Shown: positions 17,122 to 26,372 of the stretch, in pieces | Numbering within the stretch: the first letter of the stretch is position 1 | Layout of the letters: the number at the start of each line of letters is the position of its first letter | Source of the DNA: Allostella vacuolata | Lineage (GTDB): Bacteria; Pseudomonadota; Alphaproteobacteria; ATCC43930; Allostellaceae | Direction of reading: 5' to 3' | Assembly: GCA_006739055.1 (NCBI GenBank) | Contig: AP019702.1 | Span: 5,605,388 to 5,669,387, forward strand | DNA length: 64,000 nucleotides | The notes under the pieces: generated by a model | Told to the model about the DNA's origin: nothing | Databases searched by the model: none | The model's input: only the letters and a program-made list of their open reading frames with translations | Translations under genes and position numbers: made by a program

Positions 17122-19133
17122 CGACCCTCCAGGTCTTCCCGCAATCGGGCGGCATCGGCGAGAGGCAGGGAACAGACAGGGCCGGCACAGACGAAGGCCA
17201 CGGCTGACCGGTCGGCGGACACCTTGCCGAATGCTGGATGCCCCACCGGCAGGGGCGTGCCGGGTGCGATGATCGTCAACACGCGGTCTGGCAGGGACAC
17301 GTCGAGGACGGCCTGTCGCAGCTGGTCGGTCGCCTCGTCGTCCGTGCCGACGATGACGATCTGCAGCGGGCGCTCCAGGAAGGCCGCGGCATTCAGAAGG
17401 CTCGCCAGGGGGAAGAAATTGCGGGCAAGCGAGCCGGAGAAGGCCCCGACGACGGCTTCCGCCCGGGACCGGTACCGGTCCTCGCCGGTGATCGCATGCA
17501 GACGGACCAGAACCTCGACCATCACGGCGTTGCCGGAGGGAACGGCGTGGTCGTTGGCGTGCTTGACCGGCACCACCAGGTCGTTGGTATCGACCGCGGC
17601 GAAGAAGTAGCCGGCTTCGGCGGCATCCCAGTGATATCGGTCGGCGTCCGCCACGTGGCGCTGCGCCGCCTCGACGTACGCGGCTTCGCCGGTCGCCTCG
17701 TGCAGTGCCAGAGCGGCGCGTGCCAGGTGGGCATGGTCGTCGAGGGTTGCCGGGTGGCGGGCGGAGCCATCGCACCAGCTGTGCGTTCGCCGTCCGTCGG
17801 GCCCCAGAAGGTTCTCCGTGACGAAGCCATAGGCCTCCCGGGCAGCTGTGATCCATTCGGGCCGGGCGAAGACGAGGCCGGCATTGGCCAGGGCCGCGAT
17901 GGCCATGCCGTTCCAGTCGGCGAGCACCTTGTCGTCCCTTCCCGGTCGGACGCGGCCGCCCCGGACCGCCAGCAGGAGATCCCGGCAGCCGGCGAGGAAG
18001 GGCTCTTCCTCGGCCTTCCATTCGGGGCGGCGCCTCCGGTTGAGGATGGTGTGTTCTTCCCAGTTTCCTTCGGGCGTCACGTCGTACAGGGACTTGAAGC
18101 GGGCCGAGTCCTGCCCGAGCGCGGCGTCGACTTCGGCCTCGGTCCAGACATAGAACTTGCCCTCGACGCCCTCGCTGTCCGCATCGAGGGCGGCTGCGAA
18201 CGCGGCATTGCCGACCCGCATCTCGCGCAGAAGCCAGGCAATCGTCTCTTGCACCCGTGCGGCGTAGAGGGGATCCCGGGTTTCCTGCCAGACCACGGTC
18301 AGCAGGTCGATGAGCTGGGCATTGTCATAGAGCATCTTCTCGAAATGCGGCACCAGCCAGGCTGCGTCGACCGAGTAGCGCGAGAAGCCGCCCCCCAGAT
18401 GATCGTAGATGCCGCCCTGGCACATACGGTCCAGGGTCAGCAGGACGGCACTGCGGAAGGGCTGCTCGCGCTGTCGGCGCCAGGCCCGCCACAGCAGCTG
18501 GATGACGAAGGGTTGCGGAAACTTCGGTGCATCGCCGATCCCGCCATGGAAGGGATCGATCTCCCGCACGAGCCGGCGCGCAATCTGGTCGATGGCCGCG
18601 AGGCCGATGCCCGAACCGGGGTGGGTCTTCGACAGTTGTGCCAGCCCCTCCCGCAAGGCCGACACGTTCTTGGCCACCTTGTCCGGATCGCGGGCGAAGG
18701 TTTCGGCGACGGCGCGCAGCACCTCCGGAAAGCCGGGGCGGCCATAGCGCGCGGCCGGCGGGAAATAGGTCCCGCCCCAGAAGGGCTCGCCGTCCGGGGT
18801 GAGGAACATGGTGAGCGGCCAGCCGCCGCTTTCGCCGGTCAAGGCCAGCGCGTGCTGGTAGATCTGGTCGAGGTCCGGGCGCTCTTCGCGGTCGACCTTG
18901 ATGTTGACGAACAGCTCGTTCATCAGATCCGCGATCCGCTCGTCCTCGAAGCTCTCGTGCGCCATCACGTGGCACCAATGGCAGGCGGCATAGCCGACCG
19001 ACAGCAGGATGGGCCGACGCTCCCGGCGCGCGCGTTCCAGGGAGGTCGCGTCCCAGGGCTCCCAGTGGACGGGGTTGTCCTTGTGCTGGCGAAGATAGGG
19101 GCTGGTCTCGCCGCCTAGACGGTTCTGCGACAT
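17118..19133 (-). CDS. Thioredoxin-domain protein of the DUF255 / spermatogenesis-associated protein 20 family (YyaL-like)
   Basis: 671 residues, as expected for the family. The N-terminal thioredoxin-like domain contains the CHWCHVM motif (C51, C54) that defines DUF255, with KVDREERPDLD near 82 and WPLTMFLTPDGEPFWGGTYF near 105. The remainder is a (alpha/alpha)6-barrel of glycosidase type, with MEKMLYDNAQL-like sequence FEKMLYDNAQLIDLL. The function is unknown in bacteria; redox or cellobiose-epimerase-like roles were proposed. The ATG at 19133 fits the family start better than 19196. It is translationally coupled to ogt. Confidence 0.92.
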   Translation of the reverse strand: MSQNRLGGETSPYLRQHKDNPVHWEPWDATSLERARRERRPILLSVGYAACHWCHVMAHESFEDERIADLMNELFVNIKVDREERPDLDQIYQHALALTGESGGWPLTMFLTPDGEPFWGGTYFPPAARYGRPGFPEVLRAVAETFARDPDKVAKNVSALREGLAQLSKTHPGSGIGLAAIDQIARRLVREIDPFHGGIGDAPKFPQPFVIQLLWRAWRRQREQPFRSAVLLTLDRMCQGGIYDHLGGGFSRYSVDAAWLVPHFEKMLYDNAQLIDLLTVVWQETRDPLYAARVQETIAWLLREMRVGNAAFAAALDADSEGVEGKFYVWTEAEVDAALGQDSARFKSLYDVTPEGNWEEHTILNRRRRPEWKAEEEPFLAGCRDLLLAVRGGRVRPGRDDKVLADWNGMAIAALANAGLVFARPEWITAAREAYGFVTENLLGPDGRRTHSWCDGSARHPATLDDHAHLARAALALHEATGEAAYVEAAQRHVADADRYHWDAAEAGYFFAAVDTNDLVVPVKHANDHAVPSGNAVMVEVLVRLHAITGEDRYRSRAEAVVGAFSGSLARNFFPLASLLNAAAFLERPLQIVIVGTDDEATDQLRQAVLDVSLPDRVLTIIAPGTPLPVGHPAFGKVSADRSAVAFVCAGPVCSLPLADAARLREDLEGR

Positions 19134-19391
19134 GGGCTGGATCCTCGTCACGGGGTCTACGGCCTCTCCGCAAGCCCGGCAAGAGCTCGAGACCATCGGG
19201 GTGACGTCCGTGCGGCCCTCGTTGCACCCCCGGCACGTCCCTCGATAATGTGGGGAAGCGACTGGTGGCGCTCAACCGCGATCCAGCCGATCGTCAATTT
19301 TTGGCGCGAACGGGATCTGGGCCCTCCCGGGGTGGCAGTGGTGGACGTCGCAAGCCTGGACCCTGACCCCAAGCGAGAGAGAACCCGATCC

Positions 19392-19754
19392 ATGTCCTCC
19401 ACCATCCGGCCGGCCGACCCGGCGCCGTTCTATCGCTGCCATGTCTTCGCCTGCACCAACGAGCGGCCGGAGGGGCATCCGCGCGGATCGTGCAAGGCCA
19501 GGGGCGGCGAACGCCTGCGCAATTACATGAAGGCCCGCGCCAAGGAGCTGGGCCTGGCCGACACCCGGATCAACTCCGCCGGTTGCCTGGACCGGTGCGA
19601 GCTCGGCCCGACCATCGTGATCTATCCCGAAGGGGTCTGGTATACGGCGCACGACAGCGCCGACATCGACGAGATCCTGCAGGTGCATCTGGTCGAGGGG
19701 GGGCGTGTCGAGCGGCTGATGCTGACGACCGAACAGACGGAACCACGACCCTGA
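19392..19754 (+). CDS. Thioredoxin-like [2Fe-2S] ferredoxin family protein
   Basis: 120 residues. Five cysteines are visible (C16, C21, C34, C65, C69); C21, C34, C65 and C69 fit the CX12C-X30-CX3C ligand pattern of thioredoxin-fold 2Fe-2S ferredoxins. The sequence RCHVFACTNERP at 15-26 and AGCLDRCELGPTIVIYPEG near 63-81 is characteristic. It probably carries electrons in an unknown reaction. The ATG at 19392 follows CGAGAGAGAACC. Its last codon and TGA overlap the CTG that appears to start mnmE, so the two are linked. Confidence 0.88.
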   Translation: MSSTIRPADPAPFYRCHVFACTNERPEGHPRGSCKARGGERLRNYMKARAKELGLADTRINSAGCLDRCELGPTIVIYPEGVWYTAHDSADIDEILQVHLVEGGRVERLMLTTEQTEPRP

Positions 19755-21073
19755 TCGATCACCGATCCCGCGAGACGATATTTGCGCTTACGACAGGTGG
19801 TGGGCGCGCCGGCGTCGCCATGGTGCGGCTGTCCGGCCCGGCCGCCGCCACCATCGTAAGCGGGATTACAATGCGGCCGCTGCCTCCGCCAAGGCGCGCG
19901 GTGCGGCGGCGCTTCGGCCGGGACCCGGTCGCAGACGACGGAATCCTGATCTGGTTTCCCGGCCCGCGGAGCTTCACCGGCGAGGATGTGGCGGAGCTGC
20001 ATATCCACGGGGGACGGGCCGTCTATCTGGCCGTCGCCGGCCTCCTCACCCAAGCCGGTGCCCGCATGGCGGATCCGGGGGAGTTTACCCGCCGGGCGTT
20101 CGAGAACGGCAAGCTGGACCTGACCCAGGCGGAAGGCATTGCGGATCTGGTCGCAGCCGAGACCGAGGGCCAGCGTCGCTCGGCCCTGCGACAGATGGAT
20201 GGCGAACTCGGCCGCCTCTATGAGGGCTGGCGTCTTCGCCTCATCGACCTGATTGCGCAGGCAGAGGCCGCCATCGACTTTCCTGACGAGGATCTGCCGG
20301 CCGGGCTGCTCGATCACGTGGTCGCCGACGCAGGCGGTCTGCAAGCCGAACTGTCCGGGCATCTCGACGACGGCCGGCGCGGCGAGCGGTTGCGCGACGG
20401 GTTCCACGTGGCGATCCTGGGCGCGCCCAACGCCGGCAAGTCGAGCCTGCTGAATGCGCTGGTGGGCCGGGCCGCAGCGATCGTCCACCCCGCGGCGGGG
20501 ACGACCCGGGATGTCATCGAGGTGGCGGTCGACCTGGCTGGCTGGCCGGTGGTGTTCTCCGACACGGCCGGCCTGCGCGCGGCGCTCGACCCGGTGGAGG
20601 CGGAGGGGGTGCGCCGGGCCCGGGAACGAGCCGGGCTGGCCGATCTCAAGCTGCTGGTGGTCGACGGCGCGGCGGGTGCTCCGGCCGACGAGCTGCTGGG
20701 CCTGGCGGACGAGAAGGCGCTCCTGGTGCTGAACAAGATCGACCTCGGCGAGTGCACAGAGGCGCACGACCTCGGGCCGGCCATCCGGGTTTCGGCCAGC
20801 ACCGGCCATGGTCTGACCGCACTCGCCGATGCCATCGCGGCCAAGGCTGCGGAGGCGATGGACGGGGCGTCCCTGACCCCGACCCGCCTCAGGCATCGCG
20901 AGGCGGTCGAAAGCTGCATCCGGCATCTGGCGTCAATGGATCCGGGAACGCCACCCGAGCTGATGGTCGAGGATCTGCGGCTGGCGGCCCGCGCCCTCGG
21001 GCGGGCCGTCGGCCGCATCGACGTCGAGGACGTGCTGGACGCGGTCTTCCGCCAGTTCTGCATCGGCAAGTGA
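19751..21073 (+). CDS. mnmE: tRNA modification GTPase MnmE, apparently CTG-initiated
   Basis: 440 residues from the proposed start. The N-terminal tetrahydrofolate-binding domain starts RETIFALTTGGGRAGVAMVR. The G domain has G1 GAPNAGKS at 224-231, G3 DTAG at 271-274 and NKID near 335, and the protein ends with the catalytic CIGK. With MnmG it installs the 5-carboxymethylaminomethyl group on wobble uridine-34. No ATG, GTG or TTG lies in the stretch before the conserved N-terminus; the CTG at 19751 overlaps the TGA of the upstream gene in the same manner as the many ATGA/GTGA junctions here. Upstream extension to GTG codons would enter ferredoxin-gene shadow sequence. Confidence 0.9.
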   Translation: MIDHRSRETIFALTTGGGRAGVAMVRLSGPAAATIVSGITMRPLPPPRRAVRRRFGRDPVADDGILIWFPGPRSFTGEDVAELHIHGGRAVYLAVAGLLTQAGARMADPGEFTRRAFENGKLDLTQAEGIADLVAAETEGQRRSALRQMDGELGRLYEGWRLRLIDLIAQAEAAIDFPDEDLPAGLLDHVVADAGGLQAELSGHLDDGRRGERLRDGFHVAILGAPNAGKSSLLNALVGRAAAIVHPAAGTTRDVIEVAVDLAGWPVVFSDTAGLRAALDPVEAEGVRRARERAGLADLKLLVVDGAAGAPADELLGLADEKALLVLNKIDLGECTEAHDLGPAIRVSASTGHGLTALADAIAAKAAEAMDGASLTPTRLRHREAVESCIRHLASMDPGTPPELMVEDLRLAARALGRAVGRIDVEDVLDAVFRQFCIGK

Positions 21074-21089
21074 TGTTTCACGTGAAACA
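21074..21089. promoter_or_regulatory. parS centromere site 1
   Basis: Perfect 16-bp palindrome TGTTTCACGTGAAACA, identical to the conserved ParB-binding parS consensus. It lies right after the mnmE stop in the 86-bp gap before mnmG, about 2.6 kb upstream of parA. Confidence 0.95.
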
Positions 21090-21159
21090 CCCTCAAGCCA
21101 TTCGCGGCTGATACCCTTTTGCTTGGCGGACGGCAGCCTGATCCATAGAGTGCCGCCGC

Positions 21160-23034
21160 ATGGGACATTCCGGATCAGCATACGACGTCGTCGTCATCGG
21201 CGGCGGCCATGCCGGCTGCGAGGCCGCAGCAGCGGCAGCACGCATGGGCGCCCGCACCCTGTTGTTGACCCACCGGGTGGAATCGATCGGCGAGATGTCG
21301 TGCAACCCCGCGATCGGGGGGCTGGCCAAGGGGCATCTCGTCCGGGAGATCGATGCGCTCGACGGGGTAATGGCGCGCGCGATCGATCGCGCCGGCATCC
21401 AGTTCCGAATGCTGAACCGGAGCAAGGGCCCGGCTGTCCGCGGCCCGCGGGCCCAGGCCGACCGGCGGCTGTACCGCGAGGCGATGCAGGGCCTGCTGGC
21501 GGAGCAGCCCGATCTGGTCGTGCGGGGAGACGCTGCCGAAGGCCTGATCCTGGATGGTGACGGCCGGGCAGCGGGCGTGGTGACCGCAAGCGGGTCCGAG
21601 ATCCGGGCCGGGTCGATCGTCATCACGACCGGGACCTTCCTGCGCGGGATGATCCATATCGGCGAGCGCCAGATTCCGGCCGGGCGAGTCGGGGAGGCGC
21701 CGTCGATGGGTCTCGCGCGGACGCTGGAGCGGGCCGGGTTCGCCCTCGGCAGGCTGAAGACCGGGACGCCACCGCGGCTCGACGGCCGCACCATCGACTG
21801 GAGCGGGCTGGAAGTCCAGGCGGGCGACGATCCGCCGATCCCGTTCTCGTTCCTTACCGACCGGATCACGACCCGACAGGTGCCCTGCCACGTCACCTGG
21901 ACGACGCCGCTCGCCCATGCGGCGATCCGCGACAACCTGCACCGGGCGCCCCTCTATTCCGGCCAGATCGAGGGGGTGGGCCCCCGCTATTGCCCATCGA
22001 TCGAGGACAAGGTGGTGCGTTTTGCCGACCGGGACCGGCACCAGATCTTCCTGGAACCGGAAGGGCTCGACGACGACACGATCTATCCCAACGGGATTTC
22101 GACCTCGCTTCCGGAGGACGTGCAGGCCGCAATGATCGCCGCCATCCCGGGGCTGGAGCGGGCGCGGATCCTGCGGCCCGGCTACGCGATCGAGTACGAC
22201 TATGTGGACCCGCGGGAACTGCGTCCGACGCTGGAGACACGCCGAATTCCGGGGCTGTACCTGGCGGGTCAGATCAACGGCACCACTGGCTACGAGGAAG
22301 CGGCCGCACAGGGACTGATCGCTGGCGTGAACGCCGCCGCCGCCGTCTCCGGGCAGGCGCCGATGGTGCTCGATCGGGCCGACGCCTATATCGGTGTGCT
22401 CATCGATGACCTCGTGACGCGCGGGACGACCGAACCCTATCGCATGTTCACATCCCGCGCCGAGTATCGCCTGGTGCTGCGTGCGGACAACGCGGACCAG
22501 CGCCTGACGCCGATCGGCATGAAGGCGGGCTGCGTCGAATCGGAGCGGCAGCGCCGCTTCTCGGCGAAGATCGAGACGCTGGCCGCCGCTCGGACTCTGG
22601 CGGGCCGCCTGACCGCGACGCCGCCGCAGCTCGCCCGGGCGGGATTGGCGGTGAACCAGGACGGCGTGTCGCGGTCGGCCCTGGATCTGCTCCGCTATCC
22701 GGACATCAGCTTCGCTAAGGTTGTCGGGATCTGGCCGGAGTTGGCGGGCCTGTCGGCAGAGATTGTGGAACAGCTGGAGATCGACGCCCGCTATGCCGGA
22801 TACGTGCAGCGGCAAGAGGCGGACATTCGGTCGTTCCGCCGCGACGAAGCGTTGCGGATTCCGGCGGACCTGGACTATGGCGCACTCGGCGGCCTGTCGA
22901 CCGAAGTGCGCGAGAAGCTGGACCGGGTCCGTCCCGAGACGCTGGGCCAGGCGGGACGGGTGGCCGGCGTGACCCCGGCTGCGTTGATCGCCCTGCTGAA
23001 GCATGTGCGGCGCGAGGATCGCCGGTCGGCCTGA
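21160..23034 (+). CDS. mnmG: tRNA uridine 5-carboxymethylaminomethyl modification enzyme MnmG (GidA)
   Basis: 624 residues. The FAD-binding Rossmann signature [12 protein letters not shown] is at residues 12-23, and family motifs are [16 protein letters not shown] near 47, [11 protein letters not shown] near 200 and [17 protein letters not shown] near 368. With MnmE it forms the cmnm5U34 modification in tRNA. The ATG at 21160 follows an open gap with parS. Its TGA overlaps the rsmG ATG by one base, so the rsmG ribosome likely reinitiates. Length is typical. Confidence 0.96.
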   Translation: MGHSGSAYDVVVIGGGHAGCEAAAAAARMGARTLLLTHRVESIGEMSCNPAIGGLAKGHLVREIDALDGVMARAIDRAGIQFRMLNRSKGPAVRGPRAQADRRLYREAMQGLLAEQPDLVVRGDAAEGLILDGDGRAAGVVTASGSEIRAGSIVITTGTFLRGMIHIGERQIPAGRVGEAPSMGLARTLERAGFALGRLKTGTPPRLDGRTIDWSGLEVQAGDDPPIPFSFLTDRITTRQVPCHVTWTTPLAHAAIRDNLHRAPLYSGQIEGVGPRYCPSIEDKVVRFADRDRHQIFLEPEGLDDDTIYPNGISTSLPEDVQAAMIAAIPGLERARILRPGYAIEYDYVDPRELRPTLETRRIPGLYLAGQINGTTGYEEAAAQGLIAGVNAAAAVSGQAPMVLDRADAYIGVLIDDLVTRGTTEPYRMFTSRAEYRLVLRADNADQRLTPIGMKAGCVESERQRRFSAKIETLAAARTLAGRLTATPPQLARAGLAVNQDGVSRSALDLLRYPDISFAKVVGIWPELAGLSAEIVEQLEIDARYAGYVQRQEADIRSFRRDEALRIPADLDYGALGGLSTEVREKLDRVRPETLGQAGRVAGVTPAALIALLKHVRREDRRSA

Positions 23035-23654
23035 TGGATGCACGGCTGACCCGAGAGGCCTTCGCCGCTGCGGCGCCCCATGTTTCACGTGAAACACTGG
23101 GGCGGCTGCAGATCTACGTCGATCAGCTGGAACGATGGAACGGCCGGATCAATCTCGTCTCCGCCACCACGATGGCCGATCCCTGGCGCCGCCATGTGTG
23201 GGACAGCGCGCAGCTCTGGCCACTGGTGCAGGAACCGGCCGGCTCCATGGCCGACCTCGGCTCCGGCGCCGGTCTGCCGGGGCTGGTCCTGGCGATCCTG
23301 GGCCGCCGGGACGTGGTTCTGATCGAAGCGGACCAGCGCAAGTGTGCCTTCCTGCGGGAAGCTGCACGGGCAACCGGAACCACCGTGACGATCCTGCAGG
23401 GCCGCATGGAGGCCTTGTCGCCCATCGGGGCAAGCATCGTGACCGCCCGGGCCTGCGCGCCCCTGGAACGCCTCCTGGGCCTCGCGGAACGGCATCTGGG
23501 GCCGGCCGGAATTGCCGTGTTCCTGAAGGGCCGCTCGGCCGATGCGGAAATCGCCGAGGCACGGCGCTCCTGGCGGTTCGACGCCGTCATGCAACCGAGC
23601 CATACTGACGCCGAAGCCTGCATCCTGCGCCTGGAGAACATTGCCCGTGCCTGA
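23034..23654 (+). CDS. rsmG: 16S rRNA (guanine(527)-N7)-methyltransferase RsmG (GidB)
   Basis: 206 residues. The SAM-binding motif I is MADLGSGAGLPGLVLAIL near residue 72-89, followed by the acidic VVLIEADQRKCAFL motif. The N-terminus contains LERWNGRINLVSATT, the family signature. RsmG methylates G527 in the 530 loop of 16S rRNA. The segment encoding HVSRETL near residue 16 contains a perfect parS palindrome, so this codon stretch is doubly constrained. It overlaps mnmG by one base and parA by 8 bp. Confidence 0.94.
   Translation: MDARLTREAFAAAAPHVSRETLGRLQIYVDQLERWNGRINLVSATTMADPWRRHVWDSAQLWPLVQEPAGSMADLGSGAGLPGLVLAILGRRDVVLIEADQRKCAFLREAARATGTTVTILQGRMEALSPIGASIVTARACAPLERLLGLAERHLGPAGIAVFLKGRSADAEIAEARRSWRFDAVMQPSHTDAEACILRLENIARA
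23081..23096. promoter_or_regulatory. parS centromere site 2 (inside rsmG)
   Basis: Second perfect TGTTTCACGTGAAACA, read in rsmG as part of codons for HVSRET. It is 2007 bp from parS site 1 and about 550 bp upstream of parA. The flanking CCCCA and TGGGG nearly extend the palindrome. Confidence 0.95.
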
Positions 23655-24447
23655 CGTGGTAGGCGCCCCCGTGCGCCGGGTCATCGCCGTTGCCAACCAG
23701 AAGGGCGGGGTCGGCAAGACCACGACCGTGATCAACCTTGCCACCGCGCTGGCGGCGGCGGGCCACAAGGTCCTGGTGATCGACTTCGATCCGCAGGGCA
23801 ACGCCTCCACCGGCCTGGGCGTGCCGCCCGCGGAGCGCGGGCGCAGCGTCTACGGGGTTCTGATGGGAGAGCTTGGCCTGGACGAGGCGACCATGCCGAC
23901 CCAGGTGCCGAACCTGCAGCTGGTGCCGGCCACCCGGGACCTGGTCGGTGCCGAAGTGGAACTGCTCGATGGCGATCGGCGGGAGGCACGCCTGCGCGAC
24001 GCCTTGTTCGACGGCGCGGCCGACGTGGAGTTCGTCCTGCTCGACTGCCCGCCATCGCTCGGCATGCTGACGGTGAATGCGCTCGTCGCGGCCGACGAGG
24101 TCCTGGTCCCGTTGCAGTGCGAGTTCCTGGCGCTCGAGGGCCTGAGCCACCTGCTGCACACGGTCGAGCGCATCCGCCGCAGCCTCAATCCCCAGCTCAC
24201 GATCCGCGGCATCGTCCTGACCATGTTCGACAAGCGCAACAACCTGTCGGAAGTGGTCGCCGAGGATGTCCGCGGCCATCTGGGCAGCACGGTGTTCGAC
24301 ACGGTGATTCCACGCAACGTGCGGATTTCCGAGGCACCCTCGCATGGCCTGCCGGTGCTGCTCTACGACTGGCGATCGACGGGTGCCCAGGCCTACATCC
24401 AGCTCGCCCGGGAGCTGCTGGGACGCTACGGAAAGGAAGCCGCATGA
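23647..24447 (+). CDS. parA: Chromosome partitioning ATPase ParA (Soj-type)
   Basis: 266 residues from a GTG. The deviant Walker A motif KGGVGKTT is at 19-26 with both signature lysines (K19, K24), Walker A' VLVIDFDPQGNAS near 49-61 and Walker B VLLDCPPSLG near 125. ParA forms ATP-dependent DNA-bound dimers and works with ParB-parS to move sister origins apart. The GTG at 23647 overlaps rsmG by 8 bp; another GTG at 23656 is possible. Its TGA overlaps the parB ATG. Confidence 0.95.
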   Translation: MPDVVGAPVRRVIAVANQKGGVGKTTTVINLATALAAAGHKVLVIDFDPQGNASTGLGVPPAERGRSVYGVLMGELGLDEATMPTQVPNLQLVPATRDLVGAEVELLDGDRREARLRDALFDGAADVEFVLLDCPPSLGMLTVNALVAADEVLVPLQCEFLALEGLSHLLHTVERIRRSLNPQLTIRGIVLTMFDKRNNLSEVVAEDVRGHLGSTVFDTVIPRNVRISEAPSHGLPVLLYDWRSTGAQAYIQLARELLGRYGKEAA

Positions 24448-25307
24448 GCCGCGAACCCGCCAAGCGCAAACCCCTCGGCCGCGGCCTGTCCGCCCTGCTG
24501 GGCGAGGCGCCCGCGCCGGCCCTCGAGCGGGCACCGGAGCATGGCGGCCTGCGCACCATACCCATCGAGGCCCTGCGGCCCGGCCGCTTCCAGCCGCGGC
24601 GCCAGTTCGACGAGGAGGCCATGCGCGCCCTTGTCGAATCGATCCGGGAGAAGGGCATCCTGCAACCGATCCTGGTGCGCCGGCACGGCGACGAGGGATG
24701 GGAGATCGTCGCCGGCGAACGGCGGTGGCGGGCGGCGCAGGCGGCCGGGATCCACGTCGTGCCGGTCCTGGTGCAGGACCTGGACGACCGCGCCGCGCTG
24801 GAGATCGCGCTGGTGGAGAACGTCCAGCGCCAGGATCTGACGGCGCTGGAAGAGGCCGAGGGCTATCAGCGCCTGATCGACGAGTTTGGTCACCGCCAGG
24901 AGGATCTGGCACAGGCCGTCGGCAAGAGCCGAAGCCACATCGCCAACACCATCCGGCTCCTGCAGTTGCCGATTGATGTGCGACGCCTGCTGCAGGACGG
25001 CGCCCTGACGGCGGGCCATGCCCGAGCCCTCCTCGGTGCGGAGCAGGCGGGCGAATTGGCGCGGCGGGTGGTCGATCTGGGCCTTAACGTCCGCCAGACG
25101 GAAAAACTGGTGGCCGCCGCCAAGGCGGCCACCGAAAAGGCACCGCCGCCGGAACTGGATGCCGACACGCGGGCGCTGGAGCGCACGCTCGAGCAACAGC
25201 TCGGCCTGCGCGTCAATATCGAGCATGGCGGGCGGGGCGGCCGCCTCGTCCTGCACTATCGAACCCTCGACCAGCTCGACGACGTGCTGAAGCGCCTGGG
25301 AAACTGA
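24444..25307 (+). CDS. parB: Chromosome partitioning protein ParB (parS-binding CTPase)
   Basis: 287 residues. The N-terminus has the ParA-interacting LGRGLSALLG at 11-20. The ParB/Srx CTP-binding fold follows, with GERRWRAA at 91-98, ENVQRQDL near 119 and a central helix-turn-helix for parS recognition (FGHRQEDLAQAVGKSRSHIA near 138-157). The C-terminal dimerisation domain ends in LGN. ATGA overlap with parA proves an operon. Two parS sites lie within 3.4 kb upstream. Confidence 0.96.
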   Translation: MSREPAKRKPLGRGLSALLGEAPAPALERAPEHGGLRTIPIEALRPGRFQPRRQFDEEAMRALVESIREKGILQPILVRRHGDEGWEIVAGERRWRAAQAAGIHVVPVLVQDLDDRAALEIALVENVQRQDLTALEEAEGYQRLIDEFGHRQEDLAQAVGKSRSHIANTIRLLQLPIDVRRLLQDGALTAGHARALLGAEQAGELARRVVDLGLNVRQTEKLVAAAKAATEKAPPPELDADTRALERTLEQQLGLRVNIEHGGRGGRLVLHYRTLDQLDDVLKRLGN

Positions 25308-25313
25308 AGCGCC

Positions 25314-26342
25314 TCAGCGCCGCGGCGCCGCCACCCGGGACAGGTCGTCGAGCGCCCGCCGGCAGACCAGCTCGGGCGGAAAGCTCGACCGCTTGCAGTC
25401 CGCCTCGGCATCGGCCAGGCGCGACAGGGCATAGGCGACCCGGCGCCGCGACCAGCGCTGGGCCTGTGCCGCAAGGTGGGGGGCTTCCTTGAAGTGCGGC
25501 TTCGGCCGCAAGGCGTCCACCGCCGCCTGGGGACTGCTGCCGGCCTCGACGGCTGCGGCGAGGCCCAGCAGGCGCAGATAATGCCGCTGCAGCGACCGCA
25601 GGACCCGGATCGGCTGCTCGCCCTCGGCGAACACCCGGTCGAGGAGCCGCTCCAACCGCTGTCGGTCGCCACCGGCGGTCGCGGTGACCACCGCATCGAG
25701 CGCGATCTCGGCACTGTCTCCGACGACCGCGATGCAGTCCTCCACCGTCACCCGGCCGCCGTCGCCGACATAGAGGGCAAGCTTCTCCGCCTCGCCGCGC
25801 AACACCCCGCGATCGCCGCCCAGGTGGGCCGCGAGCCAGTGTGCGGCGTCGCCATCGAGGTTGACGCGAAACCGGGACAGGGTCTCGCGCAGGATCCGCT
25901 CCAGCGCCGCCCCTTCATCCACGTAGCAAGGCACTGCGGCGGCAGCGGCGGCCGTCTCGAAGAGCTTGCGCAACGGACTGCCGGCGCGCAACTCGCCCGC
26001 CTCCGCCACCACCAGCGTGTCACCGGCCGCCTTGTCCTTGAGGACGCGGTCGAAGGCGGGCGCCGTGGCATCGCCCGCATCACGCACGCGCACCAGGCGG
26101 CGGCCGCCGACCAGGGACTGGGCAGCCGTCTCTTCGGCGAGGCGCGGCGGATCGGCGACGATGGCAGCCCCGGTCAGCATCGAGACGCGGAACGGGTCGT
26201 CGAGATCGGGCAGGACGCTGCGGCCCAGCAGGTCGGCCCGTTCCCGCACCAGCCCGGCGTCGGGCCCGTAAACGAGTACTGCTCGCACTCCGGCATCGGG
26301 CCGCTTGCAGAAGGCATCGAGCCGGGCGCCAGGGATCTTCAT
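25314..26342 (-). CDS. holA: DNA polymerase III delta subunit (clamp-loader)
   Basis: 342 residues. The N-terminal DNA_pol3_delta domain begins MKIPGARLDAFC and includes VLVYGPDAGLVRERAD near residue 23; a sequence AHWLAAHLGGDRGVLRGEAE near 167 is typical of the middle part, and RVLRSLQRHYLRLL lies near 250. HolA opens the beta sliding clamp as part of the clamp loader. It converges on parB with only 6 bp between stops. It is the last gene of the leftward leuS-lptE-holA set. Confidence 0.9.
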   Translation of the reverse strand: MKIPGARLDAFCKRPDAGVRAVLVYGPDAGLVRERADLLGRSVLPDLDDPFRVSMLTGAAIVADPPRLAEETAAQSLVGGRRLVRVRDAGDATAPAFDRVLKDKAAGDTLVVAEAGELRAGSPLRKLFETAAAAAAVPCYVDEGAALERILRETLSRFRVNLDGDAAHWLAAHLGGDRGVLRGEAEKLALYVGDGGRVTVEDCIAVVGDSAEIALDAVVTATAGGDRQRLERLLDRVFAEGEQPIRVLRSLQRHYLRLLGLAAAVEAGSSPQAAVDALRPKPHFKEAPHLAAQAQRWSRRRVAYALSRLADAEADCKRSSFPPELVCRRALDDLSRVAAPRR

Positions 26343-26372
26343 CGGTGCCGACCTCCCCCGGAAGAGGAGTTC

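Noticed and set aside
17238-19118. 626-codon open frame on the plus strand
   Set aside because: Antisense to the DUF255 gene; shadow composition.
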